Below are positions 27,100 through 36,035 of a stretch of DNA of 64,000 bases, in pieces; the stretch's first letter is position 1; each line of letters starts with the position of its first letter. This DNA is from UBA2653 sp964572685 (GTDB lineage Bacteria > Pseudomonadota > Gammaproteobacteria > Legionellales > Legionellaceae): the NCBI GenBank assembly GCA_964572685.1, contig CAZNFJ010000003.1, positions 1 through 64,000 on the forward strand. Direction: 5' to 3'. The position numbers were made by a program, and so were the translations under genes. The notes beneath the pieces are model-generated. The model was not told where the DNA came from, did no database searches, and saw only the letters and a list, made by a program, of their open reading frames with translations.

Positions 27100-28632
27100 A
27101 TGAAACCATTGTTACTTCTTATCTTGGATGGCTGGGGAGACTTGGATTCTCAAGACTTCAATGCCATAGAACTAGCTAAAACGCCACAATGGGATCAATG
27201 GCGAGAAAAGTATCCATACACTAAACTCGAAGCCTCCGGTTTGGCTGTGGGTCTTCCTGAAAATCAAATGGGTAATTCAGAAGTCGGTCACATGCATATT
27301 GGAGCAGGTCGCGTCATTCTTCAGGATTTATGCCGTATCAATCATGCGATTGAGGATCAAAGTTTCTATCATAACCCTATTCTAAGTGATTTGTGTCAAG
27401 ATACCTCAAAAAGGGATGTCACCCTTCATGTGATGGGCTTATTTTCCCCTGGCGGCGTTCATTCTCATCAAGATCACTTGTTTGCATTTATTCAACTTTG
27501 TCAACGTCATGGCCATCCTAAAGTTGCATTACATTTGTTCCTGGATGGACGCGATACAGCCCCACAATCTGCTCTTGAATGCATCTCCTTATTAGAAGAG
27601 CAACTCAAAAACTCTATAAATATCCAAATTGCCTCGATTTGTGGTCGATTTTATGCCATGGACAGGGACAGACGGTTTGAACGAGTACAAAAAGCCTATG
27701 ATTTGCTTACGAAAGGTAGTCCAAACCATTTCCCAACAGCCAAAACTGCAGTAGAACATGCCTACACTCAGCAAATCACTGATGAATTTATACCGCCAAG
27801 TGTCATCGGCGAACATGCTCAACTCATCCAAGATAGAGATAATGTATTTTTCTTTAATTTCCGCGCAGATAGAGCCATTCAACTTTGTGACAGTCTAATA
27901 GATCCAAATTTCAAAGGCTTTGAGCGACGCATATTCCCTAAAATACATGAGCTCGTATCGATGGTTCCCTATGCAGAGCATCTTAAGATCCGAACTGCAT
28001 TTTCCCCTCAAGTTTTAAATGAAACTTTAGGTGAGATTTTTGCATCCAACCATCTTAAACAGCTTAGAATAGCAGAAACCGAAAAATTTCCGCATGTCAC
28101 TTATTTCTTTAATGGTGGAACTGAAGCGATTTTTCCTCTAGAAGAAAGACAGCTCATTCCCTCTCCCAAGGTCAAAACTTATAATCTCATGCCAGAAATG
28201 CGAGCCTTTGAACTCACCGACAAAATTATTGAGGCTCTACATAGTCAATCCTATGATGTGATTATTGCCAATTTTGCCAATGCGGACATGGTTGGACATT
28301 GTGGAGAGCTACCAGCAACCATCGAAGCCATTGAAACGTTAGACAAATGTTTTCTGAAACTTGATAAAGCACTCGAAGAATCCAATGCAAGTGCAATTAT
28401 CACGGCCGATCATGGGAATGCAGAAATCATGTTTGACCCCATCATCCAGCAAAAACATACCGCCCACACTTTATCTCCTGTTCCTTTTTTATATATTGGA
28501 AAAAATTGTCAATTAACTCAAAATCATGGTAGCTTAGTAGATATTGCACCAACAATTTTGTATCTTTTGAATATTAATATACCTCAAGAGATGACAGGAC
28601 ATTGTTTACTTAAACGAATGACTTATGAATAA
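27100..28632 (+). CDS. gpmI: 2,3-bisphosphoglycerate-independent phosphoglycerate mutase
   Basis: GpmI interconverts 3- and 2-phosphoglycerate using two Mn ions and a phosphoserine intermediate. The 510-residue protein opens LLLILDGWG, with the catalytic Ser in QMGNSEVGHMHIGAGR, DGRDTAPQSA, and the C-terminal metal ligands in NADMVGHCG and ADHGNAE. It overlaps envC by eight bases; gpmI-envC-ctpA is a common proteobacterial cluster. Confidence 0.97.
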   Translation: MKPLLLLILDGWGDLDSQDFNAIELAKTPQWDQWREKYPYTKLEASGLAVGLPENQMGNSEVGHMHIGAGRVILQDLCRINHAIEDQSFYHNPILSDLCQDTSKRDVTLHVMGLFSPGGVHSHQDHLFAFIQLCQRHGHPKVALHLFLDGRDTAPQSALECISLLEEQLKNSINIQIASICGRFYAMDRDRRFERVQKAYDLLTKGSPNHFPTAKTAVEHAYTQQITDEFIPPSVIGEHAQLIQDRDNVFFFNFRADRAIQLCDSLIDPNFKGFERRIFPKIHELVSMVPYAEHLKIRTAFSPQVLNETLGEIFASNHLKQLRIAETEKFPHVTYFFNGGTEAIFPLEERQLIPSPKVKTYNLMPEMRAFELTDKIIEALHSQSYDVIIANFANADMVGHCGELPATIEAIETLDKCFLKLDKALEESNASAIITADHGNAEIMFDPIIQQKHTAHTLSPVPFLYIGKNCQLTQNHGSLVDIAPTILYLLNINIPQEMTGHCLLKRMTYE

Positions 28633-29752
28633 GAATAGTCGTCATAAATTACTAATTTTATTAATCGCTCTCATTAGCATGGGAGCCGCTCATGCTATTG
28701 AGCAAAAACTAAACCAAGCACAATTCAATTTAAAAAAAATGCAAAATAAAATTGCTCAAATGAAACAAACCATTCATCTTAAACAACAAACACATCATGC
28801 ACTACAATCGAGTATTTTAAAAAAAAATCAACAAATTCAAAAAACACATGCACAAAAAATTGCATTAGATAAAAAACTAGAACAAATCAAAATCCAAATC
28901 GATCAATTACAACAACAAATAAACCACTCTAGAAAACAAATTTCATCCTTCGAAAAAGTTATCTATAATCACCTCAACTTGCATTTGCAATTATTACAAG
29001 AACCTTATTGGCGAGTTATTTTTAACGCCGATAATCCGTTCTCCTTCTATCAACGTGTGACCTTATATCAATATTTATATCGATCAGAACATCAAACACT
29101 TCAGAATTTAAGACAAACGCACATAAAATTAAAAGAAGACCAAACACATTTGACTTCAAAAATAGTAGACTTCAATCAATTACAAAAATTATTGCAAACC
29201 AAAGAAATAATGATGCTGAAACAAAAGTCTCTTGAAGCTAAAAAACTTCAACATGTTTCTCAAGAAATTGAATACAATGCTGAACAAATGAAATCCCTAG
29301 AAAAAAATCAGGCTCAATTAAAACAACTCATTCAAACATTACTCAATGAAAGTCAAATTCACGCAAATAGACCTTTCACCGTGATGCGAAAACGATTAAA
29401 TTATCCCATTGATGCTTCGCATCCACAAATCGTCAAAAGCCAAAACGGCATCATTTTTCTCTCCCCAGTACAAGCTCCAGTTCATGCAGTATCAACCGGA
29501 AAAGTGGTATTTGCCGACTGGCTCAATGGCTATGGCTATTTAGTCATCATTGATCATGGCCAAGGATTTATGACCTTATATGGCAACAATCAACAACTTT
29601 TAAAACATAAAGGTGAATTTGTACACCAAGGAGATGTTATCGCCAACGTAGGAAAGAGTGGCGCTTTTCATCAAACAGGTTTATATTTTGAAATAAGACA
29701 AAAAGCACGCGTTGTCTCTGCTCTCAGCTGGTTCCAGAAAAGAGCTGCATAG
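28625..29752 (+). CDS. envC: Murein hydrolase activator EnvC
   Basis: EnvC activates the amidases AmiA and AmiB at the septum from the periplasm. The 375-residue product has a signal peptide (LLILLIALISMGAAHA), a long Gln/Lys/His-rich coiled coil (about 25-250) and a C-terminal M23/LytM domain (about 275-370, GYGYLVIIDHGQGFMTLYGNN). The zinc ligands are lost (LYFEIRQ in place of HxH), as expected for a non-catalytic activator. It overlaps gpmI and precedes ctpA by 60 bases. Confidence 0.93.
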   Translation: MNKNSRHKLLILLIALISMGAAHAIEQKLNQAQFNLKKMQNKIAQMKQTIHLKQQTHHALQSSILKKNQQIQKTHAQKIALDKKLEQIKIQIDQLQQQINHSRKQISSFEKVIYNHLNLHLQLLQEPYWRVIFNADNPFSFYQRVTLYQYLYRSEHQTLQNLRQTHIKLKEDQTHLTSKIVDFNQLQKLLQTKEIMMLKQKSLEAKKLQHVSQEIEYNAEQMKSLEKNQAQLKQLIQTLLNESQIHANRPFTVMRKRLNYPIDASHPQIVKSQNGIIFLSPVQAPVHAVSTGKVVFADWLNGYGYLVIIDHGQGFMTLYGNNQQLLKHKGEFVHQGDVIANVGKSGAFHQTGLYFEIRQKARVVSALSWFQKRAA

Positions 29753-29812
29753 CACGTATTTAAAGAATAATTTTAAGCCTGTTGTTTTGCTTAAAAGAAA
29801 AGGAGAACTTTT

Positions 29813-31207
29813 ATGCACCAGTCGTACAAACGTCTTTTAGGGATTACAATATTTAATATTATTCTTTGTAAGGCAAGTTGGACTTTAGAAGCGCCTATGC
29901 AAGGCCAGGAATCTACACCCAATCAAGAAGTTTCTATGGAAGATATTCAACGATTCTCCAATGCGCTTAATTTAATCAAGAAATATTATGTGAGCGCCAC
30001 TGATGACAAAAAATTATTCGATAATGCCATAAGAGGGATGCTCAGCGGTCTTGATCCCCATTCTAGCTATTTAGATGAAAAAGAATTTAGCGAACTCCAG
30101 GCGTCCACACAAGGTGAGTTTGGGGGCTTAGGGATAGAAGTCACCATGGAACATGGCGCCATCAAGGTTATTACACCCTTGGTTGATACGCCTGCATTTA
30201 AGGCAGGCATTAAACCAGGAGACTACATCGTCAAACTGGACAACCAAGCCGTTCAAGGCCTGGAGTTAAAAGATGCTGTTGATATGATGCGCGGGAAACC
30301 TGGCAGTAAAATCAATTTAACTATTTTACGCAAGGGTAATAATAAACCGTTATCCATTGAATTAACCCGGAAAATTATTGAGGTCAAAAGTGTCAAAGCA
30401 GAACTTTTGGACGGAAATTATGGCTATATCAGGCTGACTCAATTTCAAGCAACCACTGATAAAGACATGACCCAAGCCATTGAAGAATTAAAAATGAAGG
30501 CTCATGGCCGATTGAACGGATTAATTTTGGATCTTCGAAACAATCCAGGTGGATTATTGGATTCTGCAATTCAAATTTCAGGTGCATTTTTAGGCAAAGG
30601 GACAGAACAACATCCTGAAGTCATTGTTTATACCAAAGGTAGATTGCCTGGCTCCGAGTTTACTGCCTTGTCTCAATCTGATGATGTTTTGAATAAAGCC
30701 CCCATGGTTGTGCTCATTAACAATGGTTCAGCATCTGCTGCCGAAATTGTTGCTGGTGCGCTCAAGGACAATCATCGAGCTTTGATTCTAGGAACTCAAA
30801 GTTTTGGTAAAGGCTCTGTCCAAACAGTTTTACCATTGGATGCTGAGCGTGGCATTAAATTAACAACCGCACTTTATTACACTCCCAGTGGTACATCGAT
30901 TCAAGCCGAAGGAATCACGCCAGATATCGTTGTGGAAGAAGTTAAAATTTCAAATTTAGATCCCGATAAAGATCCCCTACAAAAACTCAAATTCACAGAA
31001 GCCAGTCTTAAAGAACATATTGTCACAAAAAATGTGGCTAAAAAAGTAGAAAATTTAATGCAAGATGAAAAGAAACTCATGGTAGAAGATTATCAAAAAT
31101 ACACCGCACTAACGATACTCAAAGGTCTTTCGTTAGCTACTAATGACAGAAAAGGACAAGCAGTTGCTAAAGCGCCAACATCCAATGCAATTGTAGCCAC
31201 TCCATAA
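29813..31207 (+). CDS. ctpA: Carboxy-terminal processing protease CtpA (S41)
   Basis: A periplasmic serine protease that trims protein C-termini and controls peptidoglycan hydrolases. The 464-residue product has an N-terminal signal (LGITIFNIILCKASW), a PDZ domain (about 105-190, GGLGIEVTMEHGAIKVITPL), the protease core with the Ser nucleophile in NNGSASAAEIVAGAL and the catalytic Lys in GTQSFGKGSVQ. An AGGAG ribosome site precedes the ATG. It is the last gene of the gpmI cluster before a hairpin at 31209-31226. Confidence 0.95.
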   Translation: MHQSYKRLLGITIFNIILCKASWTLEAPMQGQESTPNQEVSMEDIQRFSNALNLIKKYYVSATDDKKLFDNAIRGMLSGLDPHSSYLDEKEFSELQASTQGEFGGLGIEVTMEHGAIKVITPLVDTPAFKAGIKPGDYIVKLDNQAVQGLELKDAVDMMRGKPGSKINLTILRKGNNKPLSIELTRKIIEVKSVKAELLDGNYGYIRLTQFQATTDKDMTQAIEELKMKAHGRLNGLILDLRNNPGGLLDSAIQISGAFLGKGTEQHPEVIVYTKGRLPGSEFTALSQSDDVLNKAPMVVLINNGSASAAEIVAGALKDNHRALILGTQSFGKGSVQTVLPLDAERGIKLTTALYYTPSGTSIQAEGITPDIVVEEVKISNLDPDKDPLQKLKFTEASLKEHIVTKNVAKKVENLMQDEKKLMVEDYQKYTALTILKGLSLATNDRKGQAVAKAPTSNAIVATP

Positions 31208-31208
31208 A

Positions 31209-31230
31209 CGAGGGCGAAAGCCCTTGTTTA
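31209..31230 (+). terminator. Weak intrinsic terminator after ctpA
   Basis: CGAGGGC, the GAAA loop and GCCCTTG form a 7-bp stem with one G-T pair (31209-31226), followed by a short TTTA. It separates ctpA from the icmH-icmF pair. Confidence 0.6.
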
Positions 31231-31318
31231 AACAAGATATTCATGAATAAATAAGATTAATACTTCTCAAATGCGCCTACATGTCGTATGATTTTTATTA
31301 AACACAGATGGAGTGAAA

Positions 31319-32107
31319 ATGATGCTTGCCGAATCCTTATCGGCTACATTTATTAAGCAAATATCACCGATTCAACACTATCCCGTTGAACTAGGTTATT
31401 TTCGCTCAAAATTATTCGTTACAGACTCCTTTACTAATCCATTGATTGCAGCAGCAAGTCCCTTGATTTCCTTACTTGAGCGGTTGAATATTGCCACACA
31501 GCTTCCAGAAACAGTCATGTTGCATGAACATATTCAACATGAATACAAAGCTTTTTTTAGTCGAATGAGAGCTCAACAATATGCCGAAGAGTTTCTAACC
31601 ATTGCCAATTATTTGTTATGCGCAACAACAGATGAATTATTAGGCAAAAACTATCTTCGATTATCAGGTGAAATAAAGAGTTTCAAAGCTTTTACTCCAA
31701 TAACACTTGATAATATTGGTCCTCAAGAACAGTTTTTTAATATCCTAAATCAACTATTGCTTGACCCCGAACAATTCCTTGATCTCATTGAGCTGACCTA
31801 TTATTGTTTACTCATCGGTTTTGAAGGAAAATATTATCACACCAATCATGCAAGAATTGAATTGGATAATCTGATTGAGAATTTATTTCAAATAATACAT
31901 AAATATCGCTCAAATCAAAAACACAAATTATTTAAAAATTACATCCTAAAAAATCATGCTCAAGATAAAAACCACGGCGTTAAAACACTAATTTTAAGTC
32001 TATTGCTTTCATTAGCATCTCTCTCTGTGATTAGTATACTTTGGCTTGAACACGAGGCACATTTGCTACTTCAACAACAGCAAGCTTCCTTGGAGTCATT
32101 ATCATAA
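31319..32107 (+). CDS. icmH: Type IVB secretion protein IcmH/DotU
   Basis: IcmH/DotU is an inner-membrane protein that, with IcmF, stabilises the Dot/Icm secretion complex and is homologous to TssL of type VI systems. The 262-residue product has the DotU signature LIELTYYCLLIGFEGKY, the ANYLLCATTDELL segment and one C-terminal transmembrane anchor (about 219-240). A GGAG five bases upstream supports the ATG at 31319; a GTG at 31313 is possible. The stop overlaps the icmF start by one base (TAATG). No other dot/icm gene is in the window, and no type VI gene either. The Legionellales-like context favours the type IVB assignment. Confidence 0.87.
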   Translation: MMLAESLSATFIKQISPIQHYPVELGYFRSKLFVTDSFTNPLIAAASPLISLLERLNIATQLPETVMLHEHIQHEYKAFFSRMRAQQYAEEFLTIANYLLCATTDELLGKNYLRLSGEIKSFKAFTPITLDNIGPQEQFFNILNQLLLDPEQFLDLIELTYYCLLIGFEGKYYHTNHARIELDNLIENLFQIIHKYRSNQKHKLFKNYILKNHAQDKNHGVKTLILSLLLSLASLSVISILWLEHEAHLLLQQQQASLESLS

Positions 32108-34998
32108 TGCAACAAATTACGTTTAAACACTTATTTCAAACCATTAAAAGACTTACTGAGGCAAACTTTGATAAAAGCTGTTCTTTTCTTATTGCAACGA
32201 GCATCGAAAAACAAGGCACAACAACCGCACTTAAAAGCAGCAATATGCAACATATTGGCATCGATGAAGAGCATGGTTTAAATGTTTTCTATAATTCAAA
32301 TGGCCTAATTTTAGAAATCAATCAAGAAGCTTTACAGCACCTTCAAATGAATCTAAACAGCTTTTTAAAAAAACTCAATCGTTGTCATAAACATCTAAAA
32401 ATTAGTGGTTTTCTATTTTTTATTGATGTAAGCGACTTTATGATTCATAACCAAGATACACAAAATAAAATATTTAATACACACATCCATCATTTTCAGC
32501 AATTTATTCATGCGCTAGAATACCCTGTTCGGTCAAGTATAGTTGTTACTAAACTAGATCAAATCACTGGTTTTACCGATTATTATAGCGAAGCTCATCA
32601 AGTTGAACTTGAAGATGCCTTAGGTTTTTCTGTACCTCATCATCATACACATCCTAAATTTACACAAAGATTTTCTGAAGTCTGGTCTAATTTTGTGAAT
32701 AACCTTAATCAAAATGTGATTCAAAAAGTTCATCACACTAGAGCAAATAAAAAGCGAATTTTAATACGAGAATTTCCTTTGCAAATTGCTTTGATGGAAA
32801 CAACCTTCTTAAAGTTTCTGAAGCTTGTCAAGCACTCAAAGGCTCACATTCAAGGTATTTATTTTACCTGCTCAGAACAAAGAGGAAAAAATATAAATGT
32901 CTTAAACCAAAAAATAGAAAATGAAATGATTATCATTTCACCCATGACTGCGATTCAATCGGTCAACTACCGACAATTTTTTATTCAAGGCGCCATCAAG
33001 CACTGTCAAGATATAACAACCTATACGCCTAAAATTCCCCCATGGCTTCAGAAAAAAAATTTCAGCTTGTTCGGATTAGCAGGAATAACCTCTATATGGC
33101 TTATTTGGTCAAGTTTACAATCGCATTGGTTATTAAATCGCACGGCACAAGAATTCGCACAGGCTCACTCGTGGGGCCAAGAATTTGATTACCACCAAAA
33201 AATAGATATATTGGAAACCTGCTTTGAAAATTTACAAAGACTGCCATTGATATCTAATCGGTCCAAAGAGATCTATTCGCTAAAATCACAAATTCAAGAT
33301 GCAGAGCTTAAATTGTTCAAAACACACTTACAAAAAGAATATCAAAATCTCATTCTAAGTGAAATGCAAAGCACGCAAATTGAAAAAAGTTTCAATGCAT
33401 TAAAAGTTTATAAAATTATTAGCCAAAAGAAAAAAGAACAAACGCCTTTTGTAATAAATTGGCTAGAAAAGCATCTTGCTCAAAACAAAAAAAATATGCA
33501 CTTTAGCCTGGCAAAAAAAATGCTATGGACCATTGAATGGCAGGCTGATGAGGATAAAGTACATTTCACACAATCAATTCTTAATGCTTTACCTATAGAA
33601 TACATTACTTATCAAATATTAAAGCCCCAACTTACTCAAAAAACTCAGCAAATGGAAATCATAGGATTTCAACCAGAAAAATTTTTGATACCAGAATGCT
33701 TCACGCGCAGAGGTTTTTATTATGCGCAACAATTTTTAGATAGCGGTTACAAAGCTTTCAAACAAGATGCTTGGGTTCTTGAAAAATCTTTTCCTGAAAA
33801 TCTCGGAGAGCAACTGTTAGAGCTTTATAGTAAAGATTATGTGAACTATTGGAGAACAATACCAAAAAAAATCAAACCTAAACACTTTGGATCATTCAAA
33901 GAGGCTGCTGAGGTTTTAACGCAATTAGAAACACACCAGTCATTCAATAAAATCATTTCTCTAGCTATCAAGGAAACTGAGCCCAATATAAAAAAACAAC
34001 ATGATGTTTTTAATCAAAAAATTGCTAGTGAATTTACAGCCCTTCATTTTTCCAAAAACCAGAATCAAACAATAGCACTCTTCTGGAAAGAGATGAAAAA
34101 ATTTACCAACACCTTTTTAGTGATTGATGATCACGGCCAAGCCTCTTTTCAATATTTAAGATCTTATTTTAATCAAACACAGTATAATGATACATTGTAT
34201 ACACTTGATGAAATGGCAAAACATATGCCGGAACCCATTTCATTATGGCTTGAGCAAATCAGCGATGACCTCTGGTTATCACTATTTCAATCGACGAAAG
34301 GCTACCTCAATGAACGATGGAACAACACTATCTATCAATCATTCATAAAAGAAGTCGCAACTAGTTATCCATTTCAAGATAATGCAACAGAAATCTCTAT
34401 AGAAACATTTGAACGTTATTTTTCCCCCAACGGCCTTATCCAACAATTTTTTAGAGAAAATTTACAAGCATTTATAAATATGAGCCAGGCTCAGTGGGAA
34501 GTCAAAGTTATTAAAGATAAACAATTTCCTCTTCGAGCATCACTCATTGATAGCATGATGCAAGCAAATGTCTTAAGTAATATGTTCTTTCCAAATAACG
34601 CTAGTCATACTCGTATACAATTTAGCATCGAAAAAATGTCACTGGATCCTATCATTTCAGAATTAAAGCTTGATATTGGCGATCAACATCTATTCGATAA
34701 CCAGCAAGAAAATGCTTACGTGAATAATTTTTCTTGGCCTCAAACAAATGCCAGTCTTAAAATTCATACCATTGAAGGTAAAAGCTTTGCTATTGATGAA
34801 AATGGACAATGGGGATTATTCAAATTATTACAACAAGTCAATGTGCTGCCTGATCCCAATGATCCTAGCGCACTTCAAATCCTACTTGAAATCAATGGTA
34901 ATTCAGGACGATACTTACTAAAATCAAGTTCACTATTAAACCCGTTCACTCCTGGTATTCTCCAGCATTTTAAACTAGAAAGCAAAATAACGGATTAA
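32107..34998 (+). CDS. icmF: Type IVB secretion protein IcmF
   Basis: A 963-residue partner of IcmH, homologous to TssM. Its length is close to Legionella IcmF and shorter than most TssM (1100-1200). The N-terminal GTPase-like domain is recognisable, but the P-loop has decayed: EKQGTTTAL stands where GxGKTTAL is expected (Lys replaced by Thr38), and the Walker B-like strand reads LILEINQE. Only one clear transmembrane segment is seen (about 319-338). The long C-terminal part is the periplasmic IcmF-related region, ending in a beta-rich domain. It is translationally coupled to icmH and very AT- and Lys/Gln-rich. Confidence 0.87.
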   Translation: MQQITFKHLFQTIKRLTEANFDKSCSFLIATSIEKQGTTTALKSSNMQHIGIDEEHGLNVFYNSNGLILEINQEALQHLQMNLNSFLKKLNRCHKHLKISGFLFFIDVSDFMIHNQDTQNKIFNTHIHHFQQFIHALEYPVRSSIVVTKLDQITGFTDYYSEAHQVELEDALGFSVPHHHTHPKFTQRFSEVWSNFVNNLNQNVIQKVHHTRANKKRILIREFPLQIALMETTFLKFLKLVKHSKAHIQGIYFTCSEQRGKNINVLNQKIENEMIIISPMTAIQSVNYRQFFIQGAIKHCQDITTYTPKIPPWLQKKNFSLFGLAGITSIWLIWSSLQSHWLLNRTAQEFAQAHSWGQEFDYHQKIDILETCFENLQRLPLISNRSKEIYSLKSQIQDAELKLFKTHLQKEYQNLILSEMQSTQIEKSFNALKVYKIISQKKKEQTPFVINWLEKHLAQNKKNMHFSLAKKMLWTIEWQADEDKVHFTQSILNALPIEYITYQILKPQLTQKTQQMEIIGFQPEKFLIPECFTRRGFYYAQQFLDSGYKAFKQDAWVLEKSFPENLGEQLLELYSKDYVNYWRTIPKKIKPKHFGSFKEAAEVLTQLETHQSFNKIISLAIKETEPNIKKQHDVFNQKIASEFTALHFSKNQNQTIALFWKEMKKFTNTFLVIDDHGQASFQYLRSYFNQTQYNDTLYTLDEMAKHMPEPISLWLEQISDDLWLSLFQSTKGYLNERWNNTIYQSFIKEVATSYPFQDNATEISIETFERYFSPNGLIQQFFRENLQAFINMSQAQWEVKVIKDKQFPLRASLIDSMMQANVLSNMFFPNNASHTRIQFSIEKMSLDPIISELKLDIGDQHLFDNQQENAYVNNFSWPQTNASLKIHTIEGKSFAIDENGQWGLFKLLQQVNVLPDPNDPSALQILLEINGNSGRYLLKSSSLLNPFTPGILQHFKLESKITD

Positions 34999-35610
34999 AA
35001 TCCAATAAGATTTTACATTGGTTCCACCAGATCGCGGTAAACATGAAGCAGCATCCAGAAGACCTTGAATGACCAAAATGCGACGAAAAGCCCCTGGATA
35101 CATCTATGGGGTGTTTCAAAAGTTCAAAATAATACTGGTGATAAATAAACTGTTTTTGTGGTAAGCTCCGAAAAAGATTATTTTTTGCATGAATAAAGAT
35201 CTATTAGCAATATCCGATTTTTTATTAAAAGGCGGACGATTAGTTCTGAACTCGTTTGTATTTATAATGTCAGCATTTGTAGCAAACTGACAATAAAAAG
35301 ATAATTCAAGTCAGCTACATGTGGGCAAAACAAAATATTGGCAAAGTTTCAATTCATCCCCATTAAACCAAGCATAAGCTCGAAAAATATCAATATGAAA
35401 GGACCGGACTGGAGGGAGCATGGTAACGAGAGGCGCTGAGGGAATAAATATTGCAGATGAAGAAGAAGGAAATATTATCACAAGTGATAAGAAATAAAAA
35501 AATCTTCGTAAAGCCACGAAAGAAGATTAACAAAAATTTTAAGCATCAAGATTTTTCCCAGAATTATCAAGAAAGAATCTTTTCTTTATTTCTGCAATAA
35601 AATTTAAAGT
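34999..35610. other. Gene-poor stretch between icmF and the ribosomal superoperon
   Basis: No convincing gene was found in about 610 bases. There is a 33-residue plus-strand frame at 35189-35290 (MNKDLLAISDFLLKGGRLVL..., hydrophobic), a 68-codon minus-strand frame at 35311-35517 with a GTG start and no ribosome site, a TATAAT at 35263-35268 with a poor -35, and small hairpins at 35475-35490 and 35501-35528. It may be decayed coding DNA. No tRNA or known ncRNA was recognised. Confidence 0.5.
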
Positions 35611-35635
35611 AAAAAAAAGCTGGTTTCCCAGCTTT
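35611..35635 (-). terminator. Intrinsic terminator after rplQ
   Basis: On the minus strand AAAGCTGG, the GAAA loop and CCAGCTTT form an 8-bp stem (35616-35635), followed by a T-run (A-run 35611-35618 on plus). It ends the ribosomal superoperon. Confidence 0.93.
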
Positions 35636-35656
35636 AGAATGGATAATTGTGTACGA

Positions 35657-36016
35657 TTATGCACGTTCAACCATTTCAATGAACGCCATCGGAGCATTAT
35701 CACCTTCTCGGAAACCACATTTAATAATACGTAAATAACCACCAGGTCTAGTATTATAACGGGGGCCGAGTACAGTAAATAACTTACCTACAGCAGATTT
35801 TGAACGTAATCGATCAAAAATATATCGACGATTAGCAACAGAATCTTGTTTACTTACGGTTATCAAAGGCTCTAAATAACTTCTTAAATCCTTTGCCTTA
35901 GGTAAAGTTGTTTTAATTAACTCATGCTCGATTAAAGCAATAGAAAGATTCTTGAACATTGCTTTTCGATGACTAGACGTACGACCTAACTTGCGTCCAG
36001 CATTACGATGTCTCAT
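35657..36016 (-). CDS. rplQ: 50S ribosomal protein L17
   Basis: L17 sits near the peptide exit tunnel. The 119-residue product starts MRHRNAGRKLGRTSSHRKAM, the family signature, and ends in a short hydrophobic strand (APMAFIEMVERA). It is the last gene of the alpha operon, 19 bases after rpoA, and is followed by a strong terminator. Confidence 0.98.
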   Translation of the reverse strand: MRHRNAGRKLGRTSSHRKAMFKNLSIALIEHELIKTTLPKAKDLRSYLEPLITVSKQDSVANRRYIFDRLRSKSAVGKLFTVLGPRYNTRPGGYLRIIKCGFREGDNAPMAFIEMVERA

Positions 36017-36035
36017 GTTAAACTCCTCAAATCAA

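Noticed and set aside
28625..29752. EnvC as an active M23 endopeptidase
   Set aside because: The zinc ligands of the LytM domain are replaced (LYFEIRQ for HxH), which fits a non-catalytic amidase activator.
31319..34998. Type VI secretion tssL-tssM
   Set aside because: The two families are homologous, but no tssB, tssC, hcp, vgrG or clpV is present, the IcmF is 963 aa, closer to type IVB IcmF, and the genome context is Legionellales-like. Type VI is not excluded outright.
35311..35517. 68-codon minus-strand frame with a hydrophobic start
   Set aside because: It starts at GTG without a ribosome site, lies in AT-rich gap DNA after a terminator, and matches no family I recognise.
34999..35657. 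tRNA or other known RNA gene in the icmF-rplQ gap
   Set aside because: No cloverleaf, no T-loop consensus with matching stems and no recognised RNA motif was found by eye.
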